Shown piece by piece: positions 53,738 through 63,000 of a DNA stretch of 64,000 nt (positions within the stretch are counted from its first letter, which is position 1; every line of letters begins with the position of its first letter). Under the pieces are notes generated by a model, which was not told the DNA's origin, did not search any database, and saw only the letters and a list, made by a program, of their open reading frames with translations. Both the position numbers and the translations under genes were made by a program. Source of the DNA: Saccharibacillus sp. CPCC 101409 (lineage in GTDB: Bacteria > Bacillota > Bacilli > Paenibacillales > Paenibacillaceae); the NCBI RefSeq assembly GCF_030518235.1, contig NZ_JAULSA010000003.1, forward strand, positions 310,001 through 374,000, in the 5' to 3' direction.

Positions 53738-53927
53738 AAATAAGCGCGCGCATACCGTTATTTTTGCGTTCAACCGCCCATCAGACGAAATAACTGCGCA
53801 CATACATTTATTTTGCCCAAACAGCCTGCCAAACGACAAAAAAGGCGAGAATAAGTGTACCTGTGCAGTTATTTGTCTATTTACCTTCCACCTATCGAAA
53901 ATAAGTGTACCCGCGACGTTATTTGCC
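53738..53927. repeat. Array 4 of four phased palindromes (50/61/50 spacing)
   Basis: Left-arm ATAA starts at 53740, 53790, 53851 and 53901; right-arm TTA at 53758, 53808, 53869 and 53919. Both series are exactly 50, 61 and 50 bases apart. Units read AAATAA-N14-TTATTT or close to it. Units 1 and 2 share CATAC in the interior; units 3 and 4 share AATAAGTGTACC. TTTTG or TTTGCCC ends most units. It lies between the regulator gene and the transporter operon. Confidence 0.8.
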
Positions 53928-54020
53928 CGACCGCGCTTTATTCCCGAATTTCCTCTCCCCGGCCTCCGGCCTATCCGACAACTCCCTCCCACTCCGTAAC
54001 CCACAGGTTAATTTCTAAAT

Positions 54021-54078
54021 ATATGTCCACTCCGTCCAAAGAAGCGTCATTTTGTCGGGAGCTTCCCGCTCGTATGAT
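54021..54078 (+). promoter_or_regulatory. Promoter of the ABC transporter operon with shared TGGAC site
   Basis: On the minus strand GGAC and GAGTGGACATAT lie at 54021-54040; the 12-mer is identical to 48520-48531 upstream of the sensor operon. A -10 TATGAT is at 54073-54078 with only a weak -35 (around TTTTGT). The site sits about 45-65 bases upstream of the expected start, suitable for an AraC-type activator. Confidence 0.6.
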
Positions 54079-54163
54079 AAAGATGTAAGCGTGAACAAGA
54101 TGCGAAACGGTCAGGAAGCACAAAGCATCCGCAACGGATCATACACAAAGGGGAGGCCGCAAG

Positions 54164-55468
54164 ATGAGACAAAGACCGAAATTCAAAATGGCCGCGCTGC
54201 TGCTGACGACGATGCTGGGCTTGAGCGCGTGCGCCGCCGGAGGGCCGGGCACGACGACGAATACCGGCGACGGAGGGACGGCCGCCGGCGAGAAAACGAC
54301 GATTTCGTTCTGGACGCCTTTTAGCGGCGGGGACGGGGAGTTCATGACCGCCATGATCGACAAGTTCAACCAGGAGAACAGCGAGATCCGCGTGGAACAG
54401 CTCGCCAACAAAGCGGAAGACTACTACACCAAGCTGCAAACGGCGATCGCGTCGGACCAGGCGCCGGACCTTACGGTGCTGCACTCCGCGCGCATGCCGC
54501 AGTTCGTTCCGGCCGGATTCGTGACGCCGCTCGACGAACTGGCTTCGGAAGTCCAACTCGACTGGGGCGAATTCAATCCCACCATTCTCGATTCGACCGT
54601 TTACGACGAGAAGCACTATTCCGTTCCGCTCGATACGCACGCGATCGTCATGTACTACAACAAAGATTACCTGAAAGACGCGGGCGTGCTCGGCGACGAC
54701 GGCAATCCGATCTACGACAAGTCGCCGGAAGGCTTCACGGAGTTCCTGAACAAGATCAAGGCCGCGGCTCCGAAAGACGTCGCGCCGCTGGCGCAGCCGA
54801 GCGTCCGCATCGATTCGTACTGGATGTTCTGGGGCTTCTACAACCAGCTCAAAGACGGCGGCAAGTTCTACGACGAGAGCGGCAAAGCCGAGCTGAACAA
54901 TCCGCAGGCGCTTCAAGCGCTGGAATACGTGGACAGCCTGTATACCTCGGGGCTGATTCCGCCGAAGATCGACGACGCGGTCAAGCTGTTCCAGGACAAA
55001 CGCGCCGCCGTGCTGATTACGGGCGTGTGGAGCACGGGTTCGTTTGAAAATATCGACGGCCTGGACTTCGGCGTCGTGCCGATGCCGCAGATTTACGACC
55101 AGCCGGCGACATGGGGCGATTCGCACACGCTGGCGCTGCCGAAGCATGGCAAAGAAGATCCGGCGAAGCAGAAAGCCGCGCTGACCTTTGCGAAGTGGCT
55201 GGCCGACAACGGGGAAATGTGGGCCAAAGCCGGACATATCCCGAGCGTGACCAAAGTGCTGGATTCGCAGGCGTTCAAGGACATGCCGTACCGCAGCGAT
55301 TACGCGGAATCCGCGAACTTCGTCAAATACTGGCCGCGTAACGACAAACAGGGCCAGGTTAACGACAACGTGGTCAAAGAATTCGAGAAAATGATGGCCG
55401 GCAAACAGGACGCCAAAACGACGCTTGAAAAAGCGAACGCGGCGATCGACAAGACGACGGGCAAGTAA
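54164..55468 (+). CDS. Sugar-binding lipoprotein of the ABC transporter
   Basis: A 434-residue family 1 substrate-binding protein with a lipobox LSAC (about C23), a Gly/Thr-rich tether and the fold beginning ISFWTPFSGGDGEF. It is a close paralogue of the anchored protein at 48682 but is a true lipoprotein, which fits the transport role. GGGGAGG precedes ATG 54164. A terminator-like hairpin between this gene and the permeases (55499) would allow more binding protein than permease to be made. Confidence 0.92.
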   Translation: MRQRPKFKMAALLLTTMLGLSACAAGGPGTTTNTGDGGTAAGEKTTISFWTPFSGGDGEFMTAMIDKFNQENSEIRVEQLANKAEDYYTKLQTAIASDQAPDLTVLHSARMPQFVPAGFVTPLDELASEVQLDWGEFNPTILDSTVYDEKHYSVPLDTHAIVMYYNKDYLKDAGVLGDDGNPIYDKSPEGFTEFLNKIKAAAPKDVAPLAQPSVRIDSYWMFWGFYNQLKDGGKFYDESGKAELNNPQALQALEYVDSLYTSGLIPPKIDDAVKLFQDKRAAVLITGVWSTGSFENIDGLDFGVVPMPQIYDQPATWGDSHTLALPKHGKEDPAKQKAALTFAKWLADNGEMWAKAGHIPSVTKVLDSQAFKDMPYRSDYAESANFVKYWPRNDKQGQVNDNVVKEFEKMMAGKQDAKTTLEKANAAIDKTTGK

Positions 55469-55498
55469 CGCCGGGCGTCGGGCGAAGAACGCGCGACA

Positions 55499-55545
55499 GG
55501 GAAGCGGCCGGGGGCAAGCAGTGCCGCCGGAGGCTTCCCTTTTTT
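55499..55545 (+). terminator. Intercistronic terminator/attenuator
   Basis: GGGAAGC-GGCCGG pairs with GCCGG-AGGCTTCCC and is followed by TTTTTT. It sits between the binding-protein gene and the permeases and is probably partially read through. Confidence 0.8.
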
Positions 55546-55665
55546 ATCGGCCCCGGCGCGCTTGCGCGCAAACTTCCGCCGCAGACTCGATGATCGGGCC
55601 GCTTCGGCGCCTTGTCTTCGGCTTCGTCCGCCGTTCATTATCCACACGAGAGGAGTTGCTTGACC

Positions 55666-56631
55666 ATGGCTTCCAAGACTTTGGCCGGAAATACCGGCAG
55701 TCCGGGCAGCGCGGGCGGTACCGGCAGCGCCGGCGCGAGCGCCCGCTCGCCCAAAAGCTCGCTGAACCGCCAGGGCTGGGCCGCCGGCATCCTGATGGTG
55801 CTGCCGTATACGATATTCTTTGCGCTGTTCTCGTTGATCCCGATCCTGTACGGCTTCCGGGTCAGCTTCTACGACTGGTCGCTGCTCGGCGACAAAACGT
55901 TTATCGGGCTGCAAAATTATACGAATCTGTTCGCCGACGAGGAGTTCCGCTCCAATCTGTTCAATACGGTCTTGTTCACGGTCGTCAGCGTGCCGCTGAT
56001 TACCGGCGTCGGCCTGCTGCTGGCGGTGCTGGTCAACGGGATTCGCAAAGGACAATCGTTCCTGCGGATATCCTTTTTCATGCCGTACGTGCTGTCCGTC
56101 TCCGTCATCTCCAGCATCTGGGTGATCTTTCTCCAGCCGTATACCGGCCTGCTGAACAAGATCCTGCGCGGGATCGGGCTTGCGGGCGGCGAGATCTTCT
56201 GGCTGGCCGATCCGACGCTGGCCTGGGCTTCGATCGTCATGGCGACGCTGTGGTGGACGATCGGCTTCGTGTTCGTGCTGTTCCTCGCCGGACTCCAGGA
56301 CATTCCCGAATCGTTCTACGAAGCGGCCGGCCTGGAAGGGGCGAGCCGCTGGCAGACGTTCCGTTATATCACGTTTCCTTCGCTGTCGCGCGTGACGGTG
56401 CTGGTCGTAGTGCTGCAAACGATCGCTTCGTTCAAGATCTTCGGCCAGTCCAAGCTGATTACCGGCGGCGGACCGGCGGGCGCGACCAAGACGGTCGTGT
56501 TCTCGATCTACGAAAACGGCTTCCAGACGTTCCAGATGGGCTACGCTTCGGCGATCGCTTTTGTGCTCATGCTGGTCATTCTGGCGGTCTCGCTGCTGCA
56601 AACGCTGCTGCTGCGCAAACTCGGAGAATAG
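55666..56631 (+). CDS. Sugar ABC transporter permease, MalF/UgpA type
   Basis: A 321-residue permease with a Gly/Ser-rich cytoplasmic N-terminus (1-30) and six predicted helices. The EAA loop is FYEAAGLEGASRWQTFRYIT. AGAGGAG precedes ATG 55666. It pairs with the MalG-type subunit encoded 37 bases downstream. As in the first sugar locus, no ATPase gene is present, so an MsmX-like ATPase from elsewhere is expected. Confidence 0.92.
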   Translation: MASKTLAGNTGSPGSAGGTGSAGASARSPKSSLNRQGWAAGILMVLPYTIFFALFSLIPILYGFRVSFYDWSLLGDKTFIGLQNYTNLFADEEFRSNLFNTVLFTVVSVPLITGVGLLLAVLVNGIRKGQSFLRISFFMPYVLSVSVISSIWVIFLQPYTGLLNKILRGIGLAGGEIFWLADPTLAWASIVMATLWWTIGFVFVLFLAGLQDIPESFYEAAGLEGASRWQTFRYITFPSLSRVTVLVVVLQTIASFKIFGQSKLITGGGPAGATKTVVFSIYENGFQTFQMGYASAIAFVLMLVILAVSLLQTLLLRKLGE

Positions 56632-56668
56632 TACTTTTAGCGTTGACAAGGTTATAGGAGGGGTTCCC

Positions 56669-57481
56669 ATGCTCGACCGCATATATCCGTATGTCGTCCG
56701 CATCGCGGCGGCGGTGCTGGCCGTGATGTTCCTGACGCCGATCGTCTGGATGCTGCTGCTGTCGCTGACTCCGGAAGGCGGCAATCTGTTTGGCGGCGGC
56801 TTCCATGTCTCGATGGACAATTACCGGACGGTGCTGAACCAGGCTCCGATCTTCGGCTGGATGGGCAACAGTCTGGTCGTCTCGGCGGTCACCACCGCTC
56901 TTGTGCTGATGCTGGCGTCGATGGCCGCGTATTCGTTTTCCCGCATTCGTTTTCCCGGCAGCCGGGTGCTGTTCGTCCTGTTCCTGTCGGCGATGATGAT
57001 CCCGGCCGAAGCGACGCTGATCCCGCTGTATCTGCTTATGCGCGATTTCCATCTGCTCGGCACGCGCGTGTCGCTGATCCTGCCGGCGATCGCCGGCCCG
57101 ATGGGCATCTTCATCCTCAAACAATTCTTCGACGGGCTGCCCAAAGACCTGGAGGAAGCGGCGCGGATCGACGGAGCGGGCTTTTTCAAAATCTGGTACC
57201 GCATCTTCCTGCCTCTGTCGCGTCCGGCGCTGGCCGCGCTCGGTATCTTTACGTTTATCGGCTCGTGGAACGATTACGTCTGGCCGCTGATCTCCATCTC
57301 GGACAAAGCCTACATGACGATCACGCTCGGCCTGCCGATGTTCCAGAGTTCGTACAACCAGGAATACGCCCTGCCGATGACCGCGAACGCGCTGGCCGCG
57401 ATTCCGGTGCTGATCGTGTTCCTGATTTTCCAGAAGCAGATTATCAAAGGAATCGCTTTCACCGGCGGGAAGGAAATGTAG
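56669..57481 (+). CDS. Sugar ABC transporter permease, MalG/LacG type
   Basis: A 270-residue permease, the second half of the channel, with six helices and the EAA loop LEEAARIDGAGFFKIWYRI. AGGAGGGG precedes ATG 56669. The short gap before it contains TTTAGCGTTGACAAG (56636-56650), which also occurs, on the other strand, in the palindrome at 1637. GH2 follows 49 bases downstream in the same operon. Confidence 0.92.
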   Translation: MLDRIYPYVVRIAAAVLAVMFLTPIVWMLLLSLTPEGGNLFGGGFHVSMDNYRTVLNQAPIFGWMGNSLVVSAVTTALVLMLASMAAYSFSRIRFPGSRVLFVLFLSAMMIPAEATLIPLYLLMRDFHLLGTRVSLILPAIAGPMGIFILKQFFDGLPKDLEEAARIDGAGFFKIWYRIFLPLSRPALAALGIFTFIGSWNDYVWPLISISDKAYMTITLGLPMFQSSYNQEYALPMTANALAAIPVLIVFLIFQKQIIKGIAFTGGKEM

Positions 57482-57530
57482 GCGGGAAGTGGAAGTTTTA
57501 TCTGGACAACTTTATTTTTTAGGAGGAATT

Positions 57531-59372
57531 ATGTCGAATCTATCTGTATTCCAAAATCAATCGGAAGGCGCGGGAGTGCCGCCCCGTCCCGAATATCCGC
57601 GTCCGCAGTTCGAACGCGCGGAGTGGCTGAATCTGAACGGGGAGTGGGAGTTCGCGTTCGACGACGAGCGCCGGGGCGACCGCGAGCGCTGGTACGATTC
57701 GGGCGCCGGGGCGTTCGATCGCCGGATTACGGTGCCGTTCGCTTTTCAAAGCAGGCTGAGCGGAATCGGCGATCCCGGCTTCCACGACCTGGTCTGGTAC
57801 CGCCGCGGCTTCGACGCCCCGTCCGATTGGACGGACAAACGCGTCGTCCTGCATATCGGGGCGTGCGACTATGCGTCGACCGTGTGGGTCAACGGACGCT
57901 GGGCGGCTTCGCACGAAGGCGGACACACGCCGTTTCACGCCGATGTGACCGACCTGCTGAATGCGGACGGCGGCAACGAGATCGTGGTGCGCGCCGAAGA
58001 TTTCAGCCGCGACGTGACGCTGCCCCGGGGCAAGCAGTTTTGGAAAGAAGGCTCGGAAAGTATCTTTTATACGCGCACGACGGGCATCTGGCAGACGGTC
58101 TGGCTGGAGCCGGTGGCCGAAGCGCATATCGCCAAAGTGAAATTCACGCCGGATATCGACCGGAACGAAGTGCGGATGCGGGTGTTCTTCTCACGGGAAG
58201 CGGTCAACGCCGGACGCGCGGCGGGAACCAAAACCGCTGCGGCGGAAGAAGCCGTCACCGCGGTCGTGCGCATCCGTTTCGACGGAGAACTGATCGCGGA
58301 AGAACGCTTCCCGGTGCTGAACGCCGAAGAATCGCGCGCGATCGGACTGAGCGACTTCAATGACCACGGCCTCGGCCGCTGGTGGACGCCGGAGAAGCCG
58401 AGCCTGTACGACGCGGAGCTTGAGCTGGTGCGCGGCGGGGAGACGGTGGATGCGGTAAGCAGCTACTTCGGCATGCGCAAGATTTCGATCGAAGACGGCC
58501 GGATCAACCTGAACAATCGTCCGTACTATATGCGTTTGGTGCTGGACCAGGGTTACTTCCCGGACGGCGTGCTGACCGCGCCGACGGACGAAGACCTGGT
58601 GCGCGATATTAAGCTGACGAAAGAAATGGGCTTCGACGGCGTGCGCAAACACCAGAAGATGGAAGACCCGCGCTTCTTGTACTGGTGCGACAAGATGGGG
58701 CTGCTCGTGTGGGGCGAAGCGGCCAACGCTTACGCGTATTCGGAAGAGTACGTCCGCAGCTTTACGCGCGAGTGGCAGGAAGCGGTGGACCGCGATTACA
58801 ACCATCCGTGCATCGTCGTCTGGGTGCCGATGAACGAAAGCTGGGGCATCCCGAACGTGCAGATCGACAAACGCCAGCAGGATCACGGCCTGACGCTGTA
58901 CCACCTGACGCGTTCGCTCGACGACAGCCGCCCCGTGATCTACAACGACGGCTGGGAAATGATGCGGACGGATATCGTCGCCGTCCACGATTACGAGTGG
59001 AGGGAAGACGTGCTGAACGAGCGCTATGCGACGCCGGAAAAAGCCACAAGCGGCGTTCCGGGCAACCGTCGCATCTTCGTCGGCGGCAGCGGCTACGAAG
59101 GCCAGCCGATCCTGGTGACGGAATTCGGCGGCATCGCCTACAAGAAGACCGAGCAGGAAGGCTGGGGCTACTCCGGCGCGGAGAACGACGAAGACTTCCT
59201 GGAGCGCCTCGGCGCGGTCATCCGTCCGATGACGGTATCCGGCGTCGTGCAGGGCTTCTGCTATACGCAGCTGACCGACGTGGAGCAGGAGATCAACGGC
59301 CTGGTCACCTACGACCGGACGCCGAAAGTTCCGCTGGAGGAGATCCGCAAAGTGGTAAGAGGCGGGCGGTAA
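57531..59372 (+). CDS. GH2 family glycoside hydrolase
   Basis: A 613-residue intracellular enzyme, no signal peptide. The jelly-roll sugar-binding domain (about 25-200; WLNLNGEWEFAFDD, YRRGFDAPSDW, FWKEGSESIFYTRTTGIWQ) precedes an Ig-like domain and a TIM barrel. The acid/base is E436 in PMNESWG and the nucleophile E531 in VTEFGG. Length and motifs match short GH2 proteins annotated as beta-galactosidase, beta-glucuronidase or alpha-L-arabinosidase-type. AGGAGG precedes ATG 57531. It ends the transporter operon and probably hydrolyses the imported oligosaccharide. Confidence 0.92.
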   Translation: MSNLSVFQNQSEGAGVPPRPEYPRPQFERAEWLNLNGEWEFAFDDERRGDRERWYDSGAGAFDRRITVPFAFQSRLSGIGDPGFHDLVWYRRGFDAPSDWTDKRVVLHIGACDYASTVWVNGRWAASHEGGHTPFHADVTDLLNADGGNEIVVRAEDFSRDVTLPRGKQFWKEGSESIFYTRTTGIWQTVWLEPVAEAHIAKVKFTPDIDRNEVRMRVFFSREAVNAGRAAGTKTAAAEEAVTAVVRIRFDGELIAEERFPVLNAEESRAIGLSDFNDHGLGRWWTPEKPSLYDAELELVRGGETVDAVSSYFGMRKISIEDGRINLNNRPYYMRLVLDQGYFPDGVLTAPTDEDLVRDIKLTKEMGFDGVRKHQKMEDPRFLYWCDKMGLLVWGEAANAYAYSEEYVRSFTREWQEAVDRDYNHPCIVVWVPMNESWGIPNVQIDKRQQDHGLTLYHLTRSLDDSRPVIYNDGWEMMRTDIVAVHDYEWREDVLNERYATPEKATSGVPGNRRIFVGGSGYEGQPILVTEFGGIAYKKTEQEGWGYSGAENDEDFLERLGAVIRPMTVSGVVQGFCYTQLTDVEQEINGLVTYDRTPKVPLEEIRKVVRGGR

Positions 59373-59407
59373 GCCGGCGTTCGCGCAGCCTGAATACGAT
59401 GTACCCG

Positions 59408-59469
59408 ATCCGGTTCCTGCCCGGCTTCCGCGTTCGACAGCGCGGAAGCCGGGCGGGACCGGATTTTTT
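59408..59469 (+). terminator. Strong Rho-independent terminator of the transporter-GH2 operon
   Basis: A stem of about 24 bp (ATCCGG...GCCCGGCTTCCGCG with its complement) and a short TTCGACA-type loop are followed by TTTTTT. Confidence 0.92.
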
Positions 59470-59596
59470 ATGAATTCATTTTATTTTAAAATTTACCGAT
59501 GTCCTCCTTGGGAATACATTTATCTGTTATACATATACAAAAAGACGCCGTATATCTTTTGACACATAATGTTCACGGGAAAATCATGTTTTTATG

Positions 59597-59637
59597 GAGT
59601 GGACACTATTTTCGATAAAGCCTGTTTCCGATATAAT
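59597..59637 (+). promoter_or_regulatory. Promoter of the small orphan gene
   Basis: -10 TATAAT (59632-59637) is consensus, with a poor -35. Immediately upstream GAGTGGACA-CTATTTT (59597-59612) resembles the GAGTGGACATAT sites at 48520 and 54021. The remaining intergenic bases 59470-59596 are AT-rich, with no further feature that I can name. Confidence 0.6.
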
Positions 59638-59698
59638 GTAAGTGTAATCATTTCCAATCAAATTTGCAGAGTTTCATCATCCAGGGAGGATGGAAAAT

Positions 59699-59884
59699 AT
59701 GATCGCAGGATTGAAAGAATTTAAAAATTGGGTATCCGGCATGCGGCACGCGGACATGGCTTCGGGAGACGCGGACTATGAGAAATTGGAGTTCTCCGCC
59801 GCGCGTCATCTCCACACGCCGCAGACTCCGAGCCCGCTGACCTATCAGGAAGAAGCGCGCAACAAGATCGTTCAATTTCATTAA
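59699..59884 (+). CDS. Small hypothetical protein, 61 residues
   Basis: Start ATG 59699 is nine bases after AGGGAGG; an in-frame ATG at 59690 abuts that site and is unlikely. The protein is soluble and hydrophilic: GLKEFKNWVSGMRHADM, an acidic middle, then HLHTPQTPSPLTYQEEARNK. It has a consensus -10 upstream and its own terminator, which supports a real, well-expressed gene. No family is recognised. The TGGAC-type element in its promoter hints at control by the nearby YesN-type regulator. Confidence 0.65.
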   Translation: MIAGLKEFKNWVSGMRHADMASGDADYEKLEFSAARHLHTPQTPSPLTYQEEARNKIVQFH

Positions 59885-59935
59885 GTTGTTATATATAAGC
59901 GCGTCAAGGTTGAATAGATACCTTGAAATACGATA

Positions 59936-59978
59936 AGCCGCAAGACTCGGGGACTCCGGGTTCTGCGGCTTTTTATTT
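59936..59978 (+). terminator. Terminator of the small orphan gene
   Basis: AGCCGCAAGACTCGG pairs with CCGGGTTCTGCGGCT, two mismatches, followed by TTTTATTT. Confidence 0.85.
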
Positions 59979-60002
59979 GGAATTATTCAAAGAAAGCAAA
60001 AC

Positions 60003-60033
60003 AGGCTCCCGCGCCGGATGGGGGCGGGAGCCT
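60003..60033 (-). terminator. Terminator of the SLH protein gene
   Basis: AGGCTCCCGC (60003-60012) pairs with GCGGGAGCCT (60024-60033); on the minus strand GTTTTGCTTTC follows. It is convergent with the preceding terminator. Confidence 0.8.
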
Positions 60034-60068
60034 GGAGTACGCTGCGGAGGACGGACGGGAAGCGGACT

Positions 60069-63000
60069 TTACGGTCCGCTTCGGTACTCGCCGCCGCTTT
60101 GGATCGCATAGTCGTGATCGAGGGAGGCTTCCATAATGTCGCGGTACGCCCAGTGGCCGACCGGAGCGTCCGGCCAGTCCGCCGGCAGGTTGCCCAGCAG
60201 CGGGCCGCGGCCCAGCATGCGGTTGACCGCGGTGACCAGCTCCGCGCGCGAGATCGGGGCGTTCGGACGGTAGGTGCCGTCCGGGTAGCCTTTGAGCAGT
60301 CCGGCGCGGGCCGCGGCGCCGATATCGCCTTCGGCCCAGTGGCCGGCGGTGTCGGAGAAGCCGCCGGACGCCGCCGGTTCCAGATTGCGGAACCGGACCA
60401 GGATCGCGGCCAGTTCGCCGCGCGTAATCGCACGGTCCGGCTGGAATGCGCCGCCCGGCAGCCCGTTCATAACGCCGAGCGAAGCCGCCCTGTCGGCGTA
60501 ACCGGCCGCCCAGTGGGATGCCGGCACGTCGGCGTAGCGGAGGGATTCCGCGGCCGGAATTTCGTTGCCGATCATGATGCGCGTCATGATCGCCGCCATC
60601 TCGGCGCGGGAGATGGACCGCGCCGGCCGGAACGTGCCGTCCGGATAGCCGAAGATATAATGGATATGCGAGCCCGCTTCGGGCGCGGTCCAAGCGATCT
60701 CTTCGCTCAGCGGCGATTCGCCGGCGGCGGAGACCGCCGAGACCCGGAACGTATAACTTTGGCCGGCTTCGAGGCCGGCAAGCCAGTATTCCGGCAGCTT
60801 GACGTTGTCGGCCGTCAGGACGCCGCCCTGGTACACGCGGTAGTAATCCGCGCCGTCCGCCGGCTGCCAGGTCAGCTTCGAGCCGCCGATCTCGGCGGTC
60901 TTGAGCGACAGCTTGATCGGCGCGGCCGGCACTTTGGCGGCCGGAGCCGCGCCCGTGCCGGACGAAGCGCCGCCCGGCGAAGCCGGCGTACTCGGCGCCG
61001 CCGGACTGCCCGGGGTGCTCGGAACGCCCGGGGACGAGCCGCTTTTCGTCAGCTTCAGATCGTACTGCACGATCGTCTGGCCGACGTGGATGATCCCGTT
61101 CTCGATCCAGCTGTCCTCGCCCGGCGCTGCCGGGCGATTGCGTTTCTCGATCCGGCTGTCGTAATCGTCGTAACCGGTCTTGGCCGCCCGGATGTAATAG
61201 TCTCCGTTCTCGTAGACCATCCAGGCATAGCTTCCGTCGGTCACGGTGCTTTGCGGGTTGTGGTTCTGGTTCGGCGCAAAATCTTTCAGCTCCGGAAGGT
61301 CGACCCGTGCGCCCGGCGTCCGTCCCTGGCTGCGGTTCAGCGGGGTATCGGCCCAATACAGCCGCATATCCACGCCCGTAATCGCGGCTCCGGTCGCCGA
61401 GTCGGTTACGACGCCGTAAGGGTCGATCAGCACCGGTTCGATCGTGAGCTGGCCTTCCTGGTCGACGGTCACTTCCTTGAATACGCCGGCCAGCGTGTCG
61501 CCGGAAGGCGCTTTGAACTTGAACAGCAGCCGGTACGTGCCGGGCTGCACATCGTCGACGCGATAGCTGCCGTCCGTTTCGATATCGACGCTTTTGGAGA
61601 GCGGAGCGCCCTTTGCGTCGTAGAGCGAGCCGCTTACGCCGCCGCTTTGCACGAAGCCGTCGAACGGCGAAGCCAGGCCTTCGCTTTCCTGCACGAACAG
61701 CTTGCCGCTGATCTGCCGGATCGCCGGGACTTCTTCGTTCGGCTTATTCAGCGCGCCGACGTCGCTGCGCTGCTGAAGCCGGATCGTTTCGGTCCTGCCG
61801 CCGATCGAGATCGGCGCGGAAATATGCAGCGTATACTTCCAGCTGCCTCTCGGCACGGCGATATGATAGCTGCCGTCCGCGCCGGTGACCGTTTCGGCCG
61901 TAAAGTCGATCGTGCCGTTGTTGTCGAAGTCTTCGGCGATCTTGACGACGGCGTTTGGAATCGCGACGCCTCCGCTTGTGACTACGCCGTTAATCGACGG
62001 CGGAAGCAGCTTGATCGTGATTTCTTTTTCGGCGAAGATGCCGGATTTGTAATCGCGGACGACCAGCCGGACTTTTTCTTCTTTCGGCTGGTCGCTGTCG
62101 AGCTTCGGCGCGGTATAAACAACCTCCGCGATACCTTTCCCGTTGGTGAGGACCTCGCTTGCGCTCAGTTCGCCAGAGCTTGCGGAGAACCCAATGCGCA
62201 AGTTCTCGACCGGATCGCCGGATACTTTGTCCGTAACGTCCGCGCGCAGTTTGCTGGAGGACAGTCCGTCGCCGATCAGCTCATCGGGATCGGCGGACAG
62301 CGAGATCGCAGCGAGCTCCGCCAGGTGCAGGTCGCGAATTTCCGGCCGGTCGCTCAGCGTAAGCGATTCCTCGGCCAGCGTGCGTCCGCCGCCGCGAACG
62401 GAGACCGCGTAGCTGCCGGCAGGCAGTTTGTCGAACGCGTATCCGCCGTTAGCGCCGCTCACCGTGTCGAACGACTGCTCGCTGCCGTCCGTGGTTTCCG
62501 CCCGGACGGTAACGCCCGGAACGATGCCGCCGGTCGAGCTGTAAACCGTTCCGCTCAGGGAAGCGAACACTTCCGCCGGCGGCGCGGCGCTCAGCGTTAC
62601 CGCCCTGCTGCCGGTGATATTCGAATCGCTTTTAAGCGAAGCGACGACTTCGACCGAGCCGGGCTGCGCCGCGTCCGTCACCGTCAGTTTGCCGGTCGAT
62701 TCGTCGATCTCGACGCCTGCGGCGGGTTCTTTCAGGGACCAGACGATTTCTTCCGAAGGCGCGGTTTCCGGCGTTTCTTTATAAGCCGCCGTATAGACGG
62801 ATGCCGTATCGGTTTCGCCGGATTTCGGAATCGGCAGCGAATCGGCTCCGCTTACAATAAGGCCGGAAATCACCGGTTCGGACGGCTCCGACGGCTCGGA
62901 AGGTTCTGCAGGCTCGGCCGGAGCGGGCAGCACCGTAAACGAGATTTCGCGCTCGTCGACGTTGCCGGCAGTATCGGTTGCGACAGCTTTCAGGGTATGA

